Positions 1 to 9,965 are shown, numbered from the stretch's first letter. The stretch is DNA of 64,000 nt from Bog-473 sp963840245 (GCA_963840245.1 CAWIYI010000015.1:86374-150373), one strand, 5' to 3'. Translations and numbers: made by a program. The notes: generated by a model not told the origin, from the sequence alone.

Positions 1-1116
1 CAACAGAGCGGCAAACGACCCGAACGCGCCGACCCACACGAAGACGAACACCGTCGAGGAGATGCCCGACACGGGCTCGGCGGCGGGCTCGACGCGGGCG
101 AGGTACCAGATGAAGGATCCGGCGACGAGCAGCACGAGGACGAGCGGCAGCGCCGCCACGCCGTTGTTGTACGTCTCGATCATGAGCGACAGGACGCCAA
201 CGAGGCCGAGCAGCGTGGCCGGGTGGTACTGGGCCCGCCGGAAGGCGGCGTAGGCCTCCGCAGTCGCCAAGAGCACGACGACGCAGACGATCACCATGGT
301 GGCCACCGTGCCGGCGGCGAAGCAGGCCAGTGCGATCGCACCGAGCAGGACGCCGGAGCCGATGGCCACCCGCATGTCGCGGCCGGCGGTCCCCGCCGTG
401 TTCACGTTGCCCGTCCGGACATTGGCGCTGCTCCGGGTCTTCCGGGTCGCCCGCGGCTCGGGTGGTTGGGGCTGGGTCAGGCGCGAGGCCGCGGCGGCCG
501 ACGCGGCGGAGACGGGGACGGCCTGGCGCGGCGCGGCTTCGGCCGGATCGGACTCCGCTTCGTCGCCTCAGAGGACTCGTCCGGCTCGTCCCGGACCATG
601 ACGGGCTCGGGCTCGCGGCACCGGCTCGCGGCCGGGATCCGGAAGAGGCTCGAAGCCGGGCTCGGGCGGGATCACCAACGTGTCGTCGGACTCGAAGTGC
701 CAGGGCCGGCGCTCCACGTCGATGACGTCCTCACTCCGCTCGCCGAGCAGCGCGCCCACGGCCGGCAGGTCGTCGGAGAGCATGGACGGCTCGAAGACTT
801 CTTCCTGGGCCTCCCAGTCCGTCTCCTCCTCGCGCCACATCGGCGGCGCCACCGACTGCTCCTCGCCCGTGCTGCTGTCGAGGATGGCGGGAACCTGTCC
901 GGTCGGCGCGTCGTTCCAGTGCGGCAGCTCGGGGTGCTCGTCGGCGACGGGGCCCGTGACCTCGCGCACCGTGTCGCCCGCCGGCTCGGCGCCGATGATG
1001 CGCACGCGGCCCGAGTGGTAGGTCGGCGGATCCTCGTCGATCCCCTCCGTGCCGGGGTCGGCGACGCCGGGGAGGTCGTTGTCAACGTCTCCGAAGTCGT
1101 CGGTGTCGTCGGGCAT
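1..1116 (-). CDS. cdsA: Phosphatidate cytidylyltransferase-like membrane protein, N-terminal part (runs off left edge)
   Basis: The ATG at 1116 lies 12 bases after frr, the usual place of cdsA in actinobacteria. CdsA makes CDP-diacylglycerol from phosphatidate and CTP in the membrane. Roughly the first 185 residues are an acidic, Pro/Ala-rich cytoplasmic extension. Hydrophobic segments then begin at about position 365 and continue to base 1, including GSGVLLGAIALACF and a run ending in AALPLVLVLLVAGSF. The C-terminal catalytic CDP-alcohol motif would lie outside the window, so the name rests on context and topology. The frame changes twice near 570-620: a stop at 568-570 is bypassed by a neighbouring frame reading EPEPVMVRDEPDE, then the first frame resumes. 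These look like paired one-base indels. Confidence 0.65.
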
Positions 1117-1128
1117 GCGCGTCGCTCC

Positions 1129-1698
1129 TCAGACCTGCAGCAGCTCTTGCTCTTTGTGCGCGAGCAATTGGTCGATTGCGGCAACCTGGTCCTGGGTGAT
1201 CTTCTCGAGCTCCTTCTCGACCCGTTCGAGCTCGTCGGTCGAGAGATCCCCGTCCTTCTGCAGCGCCTCGAGGTCGTGCCGCCCCGCCCTGCGCAGGTTG
1301 CGCACAGCCACCTTCCCCTCCTCGGCCTTGTGCCGGACCACCTTCACCAGCTCCTTGCGGCGCTCTTCTGTCAACGGTGGAAAGGCAAGTCGGATCACGG
1401 TCCCGTCATTGGTGGGATTGATTCCGAGGTCGGACGCCATGATGGCCTTCTCGATCGACCCGAGTGAGCCCTTGTCGTAGGGCGAGATCACCAGGAGCAT
1501 GGCGTCGGGGACGCTGAAGCCGGCCAGTTGCCGGAGCGGGGTCGGCGTGCCGTAGTAGTCCACCGTGAGGGGCTCGAGCAGCGCGGAGGAGGCCCGGCCC
1601 GTGCGCACATTGCTCATCTCGTGGCGGACGTGATCGATTGCTTTGGCCATCTTGTCCCTGGTGTCGTCCTTGACCAGGGCGGCGAGGTCGTCGTCCAT
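1129..1698 (-). CDS. frr: Ribosome recycling factor
   Basis: The 189-residue product has the full length of RRF, which with EF-G splits the post-termination ribosome. It shows the family N-terminal helix with SNVRTGRASSALLEPLTVDYYG, the SVPDAMLLVISPYD strand region and LGINPTNDGTVIRLAFPPLTEERR. The ATG shares one base with the pyrH stop (TGATG), so translation is probably coupled. It is part of rpsB-tsf-pyrH-frr-cdsA. No frame damage. Confidence 0.97.
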   Translation of the reverse strand: MDDDLAALVKDDTRDKMAKAIDHVRHEMSNVRTGRASSALLEPLTVDYYGTPTPLRQLAGFSVPDAMLLVISPYDKGSLGSIEKAIMASDLGINPTNDGTVIRLAFPPLTEERRKELVKVVRHKAEEGKVAVRNLRRAGRHDLEALQKDGDLSTDELERVEKELEKITQDQVAAIDQLLAHKEQELLQV

Positions 1699-2417
1699 CA
1701 GCGGACCAGCGTACCGATCGGCTCGCCACTGAGCGCACGTGGGATGTTGCCGGGGATCATGAGGTCGAAGACCCTGATCGGCAGGTTGTTGTCCTTGCAG
1801 AAGGTGATGGCGGTGAGATCCATCACCCGCAGGTCCCGGTTGATCACCTCCATGAAGGAGATCTCGTCGTAGCGGGTGGCCGTGGGCTCGAGCTTGGGGT
1901 CGGCGCTGTAGACGCCGTCCACCCCCGAGTGGGTGCCCTTGCAGAGCAGCTCGGCCCCGATCTCGGCCGCCCGGAGCGCCGCCGGCGTGTCCGTCGTGAA
2001 GAAAGGGTTCCCCATGCCGGCGGCGAAGACGACGATGCGGCCCTTCTCGAGGTGCCGGATGGCCCGGCGCCTGATGTAGGGCTCGGCCACCTCGGCCATG
2101 GAGAGGGCGCTCAGGACCCGCGTCGGCTGGCCCTGCTGCTCGAGCGCATCTTGGAGGGCCAACGCGTTGATGACCGTCCCGAGCATGCCCATGGTGTCGG
2201 AAGTGGCCCGGTCCATGCCGCCGCTCGCCCCCGTCGTGCCCCGCCAGATGTTGCCACCGCCGACCACCACGGCGAGCTCGAGCCCGCCGGCGTCCATGGC
2301 GCGCCGCATCTCCTTGGCCATGCGCTCCACGGTGGCGGCGTCGATGGTCTCGTCGGACGCGGCGGAGGCGAGCGCCTCCCCCGACATCTTCAGCACGATG
2401 CGGCGCGGTTCTCCCAC
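1698..2417 (-). CDS. pyrH: UMP kinase
   Basis: This 239-residue amino-acid-kinase-family enzyme phosphorylates UMP to UDP with ATP in pyrimidine nucleotide synthesis. Visible motifs are the N-terminal RIVLKMSGEAL strand-loop, the glycine-rich VVVGGGNIWRG, the TDTPAALRAAEIGAE region and DLMIPGN near the end. Length and motifs match bacterial hexameric PyrH. It starts 12 bases after tsf and overlaps frr by one base. The frame is intact. Confidence 0.97.
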   Translation of the reverse strand: MGEPRRIVLKMSGEALASAASDETIDAATVERMAKEMRRAMDAGGLELAVVVGGGNIWRGTTGASGGMDRATSDTMGMLGTVINALALQDALEQQGQPTRVLSALSMAEVAEPYIRRRAIRHLEKGRIVVFAAGMGNPFFTTDTPAALRAAEIGAELLCKGTHSGVDGVYSADPKLEPTATRYDEISFMEVINRDLRVMDLTAITFCKDNNLPIRVFDLMIPGNIPRALSGEPIGTLVR

Positions 2418-2429
2418 GATCCGTAGCGC

Positions 2430-3224
2430 TCAGGCGCCGATGACGACCTGCGCGAACGACACGATGCGGGCGGAGCCGAGCATGCCCGCGATCGTCTGCT
2501 TCTCGTCCCGCACGTAGGACTGATCGAGAAGCACCCGCTCCTTGAACCAGCCCGTCATGCGCCCCTCGACGATCTTCTCCATGGCGGCCTCGGGCTTCCC
2601 CTCGTTGCGCGAGATCTCGGCCACGGTGGCCCGCTCGGCCGCGACGTCGGCCTCGGGGACCTCGTCGCGGCTCAGGTAGGTCGGCTTGGTGAACGCGATG
2701 TGCACGGCGATGTCGTGCGCCAGCTCGTCGGTGCCGCCCTCGATCACCACGGCCACGGCGTTGACGCCGCGACCCGCCTGCCGGTGCAGGTAGGTGTCGA
2801 GCACTTGGCCGGGCTCGGCCACCAGGCGGCGAACCCGTCCCACCGAGATGTTCTCCTTGAGCGTGGCCCGCAGCCCGTCGATGGCATCGTCGAGGTCGGC
2901 CGCGGCATCCTCGCCCTTGGCGGCCACCAGCGCGGCGAGCTCGTCGGCCAGGGCCACGAACTCCTCGGCCTTGGCCACGAAGTCGGTCTCGCAGCGGAGC
3001 TCGACCACCGCGGCGGCGTTGTCGGCGCGCGCCACGGCCACCGCACCCTCGGAGGCCTCGCGGTCGCTCCGCTTGGCCGCGCCGGACAAGCCCTTCATGC
3101 GGAGCAGCTTCGCCGCTTCCTCCAGGTCTCCTCCGGTCTCCTCGAGCGCGTTCCGGCAGTCGAGGATCCCGGCACCGGTCATCTGGCGCAGGGTCGACAC
3201 GTCCTTGGCGGTGTAGCCGGCCAC
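2430..3224 (-). CDS. tsf: Elongation factor Ts
   Basis: EF-Ts (264 residues) is the GDP/GTP exchange factor for EF-Tu. The N-terminal UBA-like module (VSTLRQMTGAGILDCRNAL) is followed by the conserved ETDFVAKAEEF motif, then the dimerisation part, and ends in VSFAQVVIGA. I chose GTG at 3224, two bases after the rpsB stop, because the protein then begins at the conserved AGYTAKDVSTLRQ. The frame is open further upstream, but that part is the shadow of rpsB. Coupled expression with rpsB is likely. Confidence 0.96.
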   Translation of the reverse strand: MAGYTAKDVSTLRQMTGAGILDCRNALEETGGDLEEAAKLLRMKGLSGAAKRSDREASEGAVAVARADNAAAVVELRCETDFVAKAEEFVALADELAALVAAKGEDAAADLDDAIDGLRATLKENISVGRVRRLVAEPGQVLDTYLHRQAGRGVNAVAVVIEGGTDELAHDIAVHIAFTKPTYLSRDEVPEADVAAERATVAEISRNEGKPEAAMEKIVEGRMTGWFKERVLLDQSYVRDEKQTIAGMLGSARIVSFAQVVIGA

Positions 3225-3226
3225 TG

Positions 3227-4072
3227 TCAGGCCACCTCCACCGGCTCCGGGGCCACGGCGGCGGCCACGGGCGGGGCAGGCGGCGCGCCCGCGGCGGCGG
3301 GGGCCGCGGCGGCCTGACGGCGGGGTCGCGGCGCCGAGGACGGGCCGCTCTCCTCGGGGGCCGGAGGCGCGATCTTGCGCCGGTGCTCGGCGATGAAGCG
3401 CCCCTCCACCACGGCGTCGGCGATCACGCGGCACATGAGCGAGCCCGAGCGGATGGCGTCGTCGTTGCCCGGGATCACGTAGTCGATCACGTCGGGGTCG
3501 CAGTTGGTGTCGACGACGGCGACCACCGGGAGCCCGAGCTTGCGGGCCTCGGTCACCGCGATGTGCTCCTTCTTGGTGTCGATGACGAACACCGCGCTGG
3601 GGAGCCGGTCGAGGTCGGCGATGCCGCCGAGGTTGCGGCTCAGCTTCTCGAGCTCACGCGTGTGCTGCAGCGCCTCGCGCTTGGGCATGCCGTCGAAGTC
3701 GCCGGCGGCCTGCATGGTCCGCAGCTCCTGCATGCGCTTCACCCGGCCCGAGACCGTGGCGAAGTTGGTCAGCATGCCGCCGAGCCAGCGCTGGTTGACG
3801 TAGGGCATGCCGCAGGCCTCGGCGTACTCGGCCACGGGGCCCTGGGTCTGCTTCTTCGTCCCCACGAAGAGGATCGTGCCGCCGCCGGCGACGAGATCGC
3901 GCACGAAGGAGTAGGAGGCCTCGACGCCGGTCAGCGTCTTGCGCAGGTCGATGAGATAGATCCCGTTGCGCTCACCAAGAATGAAGCGCTTCATCTTCGG
4001 GTTCCATCGGCGCGTCTGGTGGCCGAAATGGACCCCGGCTTCCAGAAGCTGTCGCATGGAGACGACGGCCAT
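3227..4072 (-). CDS. rpsB: 30S ribosomal protein S2
   Basis: S2 (281 residues) belongs to the small ribosomal subunit. It begins SMRQLLEAGVHFGHQTRRWNP, the family signature, and contains FVGTKKQTQGPV, RWLGGMLTNF and DTKKEHIAVTEA. The C-terminal 45 residues are an Ala/Pro-rich tail, as in many actinobacteria. The ATG at 4072 is preceded by a GGAGGAA Shine-Dalgarno sequence, which settles the start against a longer open frame reaching 4192. It is the first gene of the rpsB-tsf-pyrH-frr-cdsA run. Confidence 0.97.
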   Translation of the reverse strand: MAVVSMRQLLEAGVHFGHQTRRWNPKMKRFILGERNGIYLIDLRKTLTGVEASYSFVRDLVAGGGTILFVGTKKQTQGPVAEYAEACGMPYVNQRWLGGMLTNFATVSGRVKRMQELRTMQAAGDFDGMPKREALQHTRELEKLSRNLGGIADLDRLPSAVFVIDTKKEHIAVTEARKLGLPVVAVVDTNCDPDVIDYVIPGNDDAIRSGSLMCRVIADAVVEGRFIAEHRRKIAPPAPEESGPSSAPRPRRQAAAAPAAAGAPPAPPVAAAVAPEPVEVA

Positions 4073-4228
4073 AGAGATGTTCCTCCAGTCGGTTGCTCCC
4101 CTGGCGCAGCGCCGCCTGATGGCGGCGACCGTGGAACGCGCGCAGGTGATGTTGGTCGGTGCTGCCGCCCACCCTCTGGTGGGCCCGACCACTCTAGCCG
4201 CTCAGCGGGCCTTCAGGGCCCGGAAGGC

Positions 4229-5089
4229 TCAGGCCCTGGGGTGTGTCTCGCCGTAGACGGCGCGGAGGCGCTCCTTGCTGACGTGCGTGTACACCTGCGT
4301 GGTGGCCAGGCTGGCGTGGCCGAGGAGCTCCTGGACGACCCGCAGATCGGCGCCGCCGTCGAGCAGGTGGGTGGCGTAGGTGTGACGCAGGGCGTGCGGG
4401 TGGGTCGGCGAGGCGGAGCGCCGGTCGAGGATGCGGCGCACGTCCCGCGGGCCCAGTCGGGCGCCGCGGCGGTTCACGAAGGCGGCCTCCGGCGGGCCCT
4501 CCATGTCGTCCCGCCCGTCGAGGAGCCACGCCTCCAGCGCGGCGACGGCGGCGTCGTGGACCGGGACCCGGCGCTGCTTGCCCCCCTTGCCGAGCACGGT
4601 GACGGTCCGCCCCCGCAGGTCGATGTCGCCCCGGTCGAGGCCGCAGAGCTCCGACACGCGCAGCCCTGCCGCGTAGAGGAGCTCCAGGACGGCCAGGTCG
4701 CGCCGGTCCAGCGCGGTCCCGGCCGCCACGTCGAGGAGCGACCCGACCTCCGCGCTCGAGAGCACACGGGGCAGGCGCCCACCCCCGGACGGGGCGCGCA
4801 GCGAGCGGGCAGGGTCGAAGCCGAGGTGACCCTGCCGGACCTGCCAGGAGAAGTAGCAGCGCAGCGCCGCCGCCTTGCGGGCGATGGTGGCCCGGGCGAG
4901 CTTCCGCGTCCCGAGCGACGCCAGGTAGCGGCGCAGGTGCAGGCGCTCCACGCCCCCGGGGCTCGCGATGTCGCTGCGGGACATCCACTCCGCGAAGGCC
5001 CTGACGTCGCTGACGTAGGCCTGCCGGGTCGCGGCGGCACGGCCGCCCAGCCAGGCGGAGAACCCCGGCAGATCCCAGCCGTCCGACAC
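4229..5089 (-). CDS. xerC: Tyrosine site-specific recombinase, XerC/XerD type
   Basis: This 286-residue integrase has a SAM-like N-terminal core-binding domain (about 1-95) and a catalytic domain with all expected residues: Arg in GLRVSELCGL, Lys in GKGGKQRR, HALRH (His232, Arg235), His258 in LGH and the nucleophile Tyr267 in VYTH. XerC/D recombinases resolve chromosome dimers at dif. A position just upstream of rpsB is the usual chromosomal xerC location in actinobacteria, so I favour housekeeping XerC over a mobile-element integrase. No attachment-site duplication was seen nearby. Confidence 0.87.
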   Translation of the reverse strand: MSDGWDLPGFSAWLGGRAAATRQAYVSDVRAFAEWMSRSDIASPGGVERLHLRRYLASLGTRKLARATIARKAAALRCYFSWQVRQGHLGFDPARSLRAPSGGGRLPRVLSSAEVGSLLDVAAGTALDRRDLAVLELLYAAGLRVSELCGLDRGDIDLRGRTVTVLGKGGKQRRVPVHDAAVAALEAWLLDGRDDMEGPPEAAFVNRRGARLGPRDVRRILDRRSASPTHPHALRHTYATHLLDGGADLRVVQELLGHASLATTQVYTHVSKERLRAVYGETHPRA

Positions 5090-5186
5090 GAAGGCAACGG
5101 TACCGCCCCCACGCAGGGGATCGTGGGCACTAACGTCGCCCCGGGACCTTCGGGGGGTCCGCTGGATTCGGGGAAATGGAGGACCG

Positions 5187-6849
5187 ATGGTCTCGAGATT
5201 TGATCGCCGTCAGGTGCTGTTGGGCGGTGCGGCGGCCGCGGCGGGTGTGGCGGGGGCCGGCGCGCTCGGCCTGGGGCTCGACGGCATCGCGGGCGCCGTG
5301 ACCAACGGCCCCGGCCGCAACGGGGTGTCCACCAAGACCCCCAAGAAGGGCGGCTCGCTGGTCTTCGGCGTGGACGCCGAGGAGTCGGGCTTCGACCCGA
5401 CCCAGGCCCGCTTCGACGAGGTGGGCGTCATGTACGCCCGCACCGTGTTCGACCCGCTCACGATCGTCACGGCCAGTGGCGACTGGGCCCCGTACCTGGC
5501 CCAGTCCGTCGTCCCGAACGCCTCCTACACCTCCTGGACGATCACGCTCCGCCCCAACGTGGTGTTCCACGACGGCACGCCCTGCAACGGCGCCGCCCTG
5601 GTGACCAACCTCGCAGGCCCAGTCCAAGTCGGTCCTGACCGGGATCGTCCTCAACCCGACGCTGGTCTCCATCACCCAGACCGGGCCCCTCGCCGCCACC
5701 ATCACGTTCAAGGAGCCCTGGGTGCCCTTCCCGTTCTACCTGGCGGGCGGGATCGGCGGCCAGATCGCCTACATCGCGGCGCCGTCCATGCTGGCCAACC
5801 CCAACGGGACGTCGAACCCTGTCGGCACCGGGCCCTTCGTCTTCAAGCAGTGGATCCCGAACGACCACTTCACCGCCACCGCCAACCCGAACTACTGGCG
5901 CAAGGGCATGCCCTACCTGTCGCAGATCACCTTCAAGCCCATCCCCGACGAGTCGGCGCGCGCCGAGGCGCTCAAATCGGGCACCATCGACCTGATGATC
6001 ACCGACACGCCGCAGATCATCACGCAGTTCCGGGGCAACAAGAGCTACTCCTACATCGACGACAGCACGCATGTCGCCGGTGAGCCCGACATGAACTGCG
6101 TCCAGCTCAACTGCCTGGCCAAGCCGTTCAACGACCCCAACGTGCGGCTGGCGGCGGCCATGGCGGTCAACCGGAACCAGTACGCCAAGGTCATCGACCA
6201 GGGCGTCCTGCCGGTGAGCAACGGCCTCTTCGTGCCGGGCTCGCCCTACTACTCGCCCACCAAGTACCCGGCCTACAACCCGAGCCAGGCGTCCAAGCTC
6301 GTGAAGGCGGCCGCCAAGACCAACGGCGGGCCCATCTCGTTCTCGTACGGCTCGACCAACTCGCCGGCGGCCATCCGGGCCGCCCAGTACCTGGAGCAGG
6401 CGTGGCAGTCGGTAGGCTTCCAGGTCAAGACCAACATCGTGCAACAGAACGACACCATCAACAACGCGCTGGCCGGCAAGTACGAGGCCCTGGGCTGGCG
6501 GCAGTTCGGGGCGGTCGACCCCGACCTCAACTACATCTTCTGGAGCACGACCACGGTGAGCTCCGGGTCGCTGTCCATCAACATGGCCCGCAACGCCGAC
6601 CCGACCATCGAGAAGTCGCTCCTGACCGGTCGGGCCAGCACCGACAAGGCCGTCCGCGAGGCTTCCTACAAGACGGTGAACAAGCGCCTGGCGCTGGACC
6701 TGCCGTACCTGTGGACCGACCGGGCGGTCTGGTCGGTGATCGGCGACCCCAAGGTGCAGAACTTCAACAACCCCACCACGCCGCAGGGCGCGCCTGCGTA
6801 CGGCATGATCGGGGGCTCCATCTGGCCCACCCAGATCTGGATCAGCTGA
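5187..6849 (+). CDS. ABC transporter substrate-binding protein, family 5 (peptide/nickel type), frame interrupted
   Basis: The product is an exported family 5 solute-binding protein of about 550 residues. It begins RFDRRQVLLGGAA, a twin-arginine-type signal, then has GGSLVFGVDAEESGFDPTQ, PYLAQSVVPN and FRPNVVFHDGTP-type sequence. The frame changes once near 5613 (a one-base excess or two-base loss around ctcgcaggccc). The second frame continues with GTGPFVFKQWIPNDHF to the stop at 6849. No permease or ATPase genes follow; a response regulator starts 11 bases downstream, so it may act as a sensor input or use transport components encoded elsewhere. The ligand cannot be told. Confidence 0.85.
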
Positions 6850-6860
6850 GCCGGAGGCTG

Positions 6861-7544
6861 ATGAGCGGACGCATTCTGGTCGTTGAGGACGACGAGCGCA
6901 TCCGATCCTCCATGCGCCTCGCCCTGGAGGGCGAAGGCTACGAGGTAAGCGACGCTGCCAGCGGCGAAGAGGGTCTCGACATGTTCGCCGAGGCGCCGCC
7001 CGACGTCGCGCTCATCGACCTGATGCTGCCGGGCATGGACGGCTTCGAGTGCTGCCGGGCGCTGCGGCACAGCAGCGCGGTGCCGATCATCATCGTGACG
7101 GCGCGCTCGGACACCCACGACGTCGTGGCCGGGCTGGAGGCGGGCGCCGACGACTACATCACCAAGCCGTTCGTGGCCAAGGAGCTGGCGGCCCGCATCC
7201 GCGCCCTGCTGCGCCGGGCCCGGCCCGCCGAGGAGGAGCCCGGTGCGTTCACCTTCGGCGACCTCCAGCTGCTGCCCGAGCAGGGCGTGCTGCGGCGGCT
7301 CAACGGGGACGAGGTGCACTGCACCCGGACCGAGTTCCGCCTGCTGTGCGAACTGGCGGCCAGCCCCAACAAGGTGCTGAGCCGCGAGCAGCTGCTCGAC
7401 CGGGTCTGGGGCTACGACTACTTCGGCGACGGGCGTCTGGTCGACGTCCACATCCGGCGCTTGCGCACCAAGGTCGAGGCGGATCCCGCGGTGCCCCAGC
7501 ACATACTCACCGTGAGGGGCATGGGCTACAAGCTGGTGCCCTGA
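6861..7544 (+). CDS. OmpR/PhoB-family response regulator
   Basis: This two-domain transcription factor has 227 residues. The receiver domain (1-120) has the acidic pair VVEDDE, the phosphoacceptor Asp53 in LIDLMLPGMDG, the Thr of VTARSD and the Lys of TKPF. The winged-helix DNA-binding domain (about 130-225) has LTRTEFRLLCEL-type sequence, LSREQLLDRVWG and VDVHIRRLRTKVE. It starts 11 bases after the solute-binding gene with a GGAGG site. The kinase begins one base after its stop, so it is the partner of that kinase. The arrangement resembles mtrA-mtrB-lpqB. Confidence 0.95.
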   Translation: MSGRILVVEDDERIRSSMRLALEGEGYEVSDAASGEEGLDMFAEAPPDVALIDLMLPGMDGFECCRALRHSSAVPIIIVTARSDTHDVVAGLEAGADDYITKPFVAKELAARIRALLRRARPAEEEPGAFTFGDLQLLPEQGVLRRLNGDEVHCTRTEFRLLCELAASPNKVLSREQLLDRVWGYDYFGDGRLVDVHIRRLRTKVEADPAVPQHILTVRGMGYKLVP

Positions 7545-7545
7545 C

Positions 7546-8970
7546 GTGAGGCTGGGCATCGGCGCCCGCATCACGGCCGTCTTCGGTCTCGGGGCGCTGA
7601 TCCTCTCCATCCTCATGGGAGGGCTGTCGTACTTCACCGTGCGCCACTTCCTGCTGGCCGGCCGGGAGTCGGCGGCCCAGCACCAGGCCTTCAACAACGC
7701 GGTGCTGGTGCGCAGCTCGCTCGAGCAGGGGCGAAGCCGCAGCAGTACGTGTCCCTGCTCGCCAGCATCGACTCCGGGTCCGATGCCCACTCCGTCCTCT
7801 ACCACCACAACAAGGCCTACGAGTCGTCGCTGTCGGTGAGTGCGTCCATCCCGGTCCAGCTGCGGCAGGACGTCCTGAGCGGCGCGGCCGCCACCCAGAC
7901 CTACCGGACGCCGCAGGGCACGGCGGAGATCGGCGTCGGCGTCCCCATCCCCTCCGTGCACGCCTTCTACTTCGAGGTCTTCGATCTCTCCGACCTCGAT
8001 CACACGCTGCGCGTCCTCGGGTTGACCCTCTTCGGCGCCGGCGTGGTCACCACCATCCTGGGCACCGCACTCGGCCGCTTCGCCAGCGTGCGCTCGCTGC
8101 GCCCCCTGGCCGACGTGTCCCAGGCGGCGAGCGCCATCGCCGGAGGCGAGCTCGACATCCGGCTCGACGCCGACGCCGCCGACCCCGACCTCGAGGGCCT
8201 GACCCACTCGTTCAACGCCATGGTCGACCAACTGCAGGAGCGCATCGAACGCGAGGCACGCTTCAACTCCGACGTGAGCCACGAGCTGCGGTCACCGCTG
8301 ACGACACTGGCGGCGGCCATGGAGGTGCTCGAGGCCGACCGCGACCGGCTCCCCCCACGCTCCCAGCGGGCCCTCCAACTCCTCGCGCGACGACCTGCGG
8401 CGCTTCCAGCGCATGGTCGGCGACCTGCTCGAGATGTCGCGGGCCGACGCCGGCTCGGTCGACGTCTTCCTCGAGGAGGTCAACGTCTCCGAGCTCGTGC
8501 AGCGCTCGGTCGAGACGGGGTTCGGGCACATGGTCGCCCACGGAACGGGGGGTCCCCCGCCCGTGCACGTCGCCCCGGCCGTACGGACGTGGCGGGTGGG
8601 CGTCGACAAGCGCCGCTTCGAGCGGGTCATGGTCAACCTGATGGAGAACGCCGCGCACTACGGGGGCGGCGTGACGGAGATCGCGGTGGGCCCGGGCGCC
8701 GACACGACCGTGGACGTGACCGTCGACGACGACGGGCCGGGCATCGACCCTCTGGAGCGCATGAAGATCTTCGAGCGCTTCTACCGGGGCTCGGCATCAG
8801 GACGGCGCGGCACGGGGACCGGCACGGGATTGGGCCTGGCCCTCGTCGACGAGCACATGCGGGTGATGCGGGGCGCGGTCCGGGTGGAGTCCTCCCCGGC
8901 GGGTGGCGCCCGCTTCATCCTCACCTTGCCGGTCCAGCCCGACGGTGACGAGCCGGGCGGTGAGGAGTGA
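7546..8970 (+). CDS. Membrane sensor histidine kinase, frame interrupted twice
   Basis: The kinase starts with GTG one base after the response regulator. It has an N-terminal membrane helix (VFGLGALILSILMGGLSYF), an extracellular sensing region, a second helix (LGLTLFGAGVVTTILGT), a HAMP linker (LRPLADVSQAASAIAGGELD), the phosphoacceptor motif FNSDVSHELRSPLTTL, and the ATPase domain with N-box NLMENAAHYG, DDDGPGI, FERFYRG and GTGTGLGLALV. The frame changes near 7730 and 8390, each fixable by one base, and the protein is complete once merged. It probably phosphorylates the regulator encoded just upstream; the stimulus is unknown. Confidence 0.9.
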
Positions 8971-9557
8971 GGCGCCGCGCGCGGCGCTGGCGGCTCCTCC
9001 TCGTGGCGTTCGCTCGCCGCGGGCTGCGCCATCCCGACGCAGAGCACGCCCAGCACGATGTCACCCTCGAAGGTGCCGTTCCACCTGCTCGATCCGCACC
9101 TGCCCACGACCACCACCACGCAGCCGAAGCCATCGTCCCTCGTGCCCGTCAAGGTGTTCTTCCTCAACTCGACCAACCAGTTGGTGCCGGTGCAGCGCGG
9201 TCGTCGCCGCGCCGGCACCGCTGACCGCGATCATCACCTCCATGCTGGCCGGTCCCGACGCAGGCCGAGACCCGCCAGGGGATCGTCCACCGCCATCCCG
9301 AGCGACGTGGCGGTGATCTCGACGACGACGCAGGGGAACATCGTCACCGTGAACATGAACGACGCCTTCGGCCAGATCACCGGCAACAGCATCGAGCTGG
9401 CGGTGGCCCAGATCGTCGCCACCATCGCCAACGAGAACGGGCCGACCACCGGCGTCTCTTCGAGATCGACGGCCAGCGCACGAGCGTCCCGATCGCCAAC
9501 GGCTCGCAGGTCGCCGACCCCGTCTACCTCATTGAGTTCCTCCCCGTGGCGCCCTGA
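8967..9557 (+). CDS. GerMN-domain lipoprotein, LpqB-like, frame interrupted several times
   Basis: GTG at 8967 overlaps the kinase stop. After a basic and hydrophobic start, a lipobox LAAGC appears in a neighbouring frame near 9020, followed by a Ser/Thr/Pro-rich linker. A GerMN-type domain follows in pieces: VKVFFLNSTNQLVPVQR, PLTAIITSMLAGP, VISTTTQGNIVTVNMND and GNSIELAVAQIVATIAN, ending YLIEFLPVAP before the stop at 9555-9557. At least five frame changes are needed (about 9012, 9200, 9265, 9290, 9458). It occupies the place of LpqB, the lipoprotein that modulates MtrB, but lacks LpqB's propeller. It may be a true pseudogene or lie in a poorly sequenced stretch. Confidence 0.7.
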
Positions 9558-9578
9558 GCGGGCGCTAACCCGAGGGGG

Positions 9579-9951
9579 TCAGCCGGCGTCCTCGACCCGG
9601 CGGCGCCATGGCAGCCTGGGCGCGCCCGACCAGAGGTGCTCGAGGTCGTAGTACTCGCGGGTCTCCTCCAGGAAGACGTGCGCGATGAAGTCGCCGTAGT
9701 CCATCAGCACCCACGTCGCATCTTGCAGGCCCTCGATCCGGACGGGCGTGACACCGTGCGACTCCTTGACGCCACGCTCGATCTCCTCGACCAGCGTGCG
9801 CACGTGGCGCGTGTTCTGCGCGCTCGTGATGACGAAGGCGTCGACCACGCCGAACAGCTCGGCCATCCCGAGCACGACCGTGTCGCGCCCGAGCTTGGCG
9901 TCGGCCGACTCGGCGGCGATGGCCGCAGCCGAGCGGGAGCTGGACGTGCAC
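9579..9951 (-). CDS. rsfS: Ribosomal silencing factor RsfS, start interrupted by one base
   Basis: The open frame holds GRDTVVLGMAELFGVVDAF, VITSAQNTRHVRTLVEEIE, the invariant WVLMDYGDFIAHVFLEETRE and YDLEHLW, diagnostic of RsfS (DUF143), which binds L14 and blocks subunit joining. No start codon exists in this frame before an upstream stop. GTG at 9951 becomes the start if one C after it is removed, giving MTSSSRSAAAIAAE, a plausible RsfS N-terminus. It is the last gene of the nadD-rsfS segment. Confidence 0.87.
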
Positions 9952-9965
9952 GTCCAACCCTGGCG

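Noticed and set aside
4229..5089. xerC as the integrase of a mobile island
   Set aside because: Its place upstream of rpsB is the usual housekeeping one, and no attachment repeats or phage genes flank it.
3383..5203. 606-residue plus-strand open frame
   Set aside because: It is antisense to rpsB and xerC, has Gly/His/Arg-rich shadow composition and no recognisable motif.
7546..8970. Programmed ribosomal frameshifting in the kinase
   Set aside because: Frame changes occur in many unrelated genes without a shared slippery site or pseudoknot, so errors explain them better.
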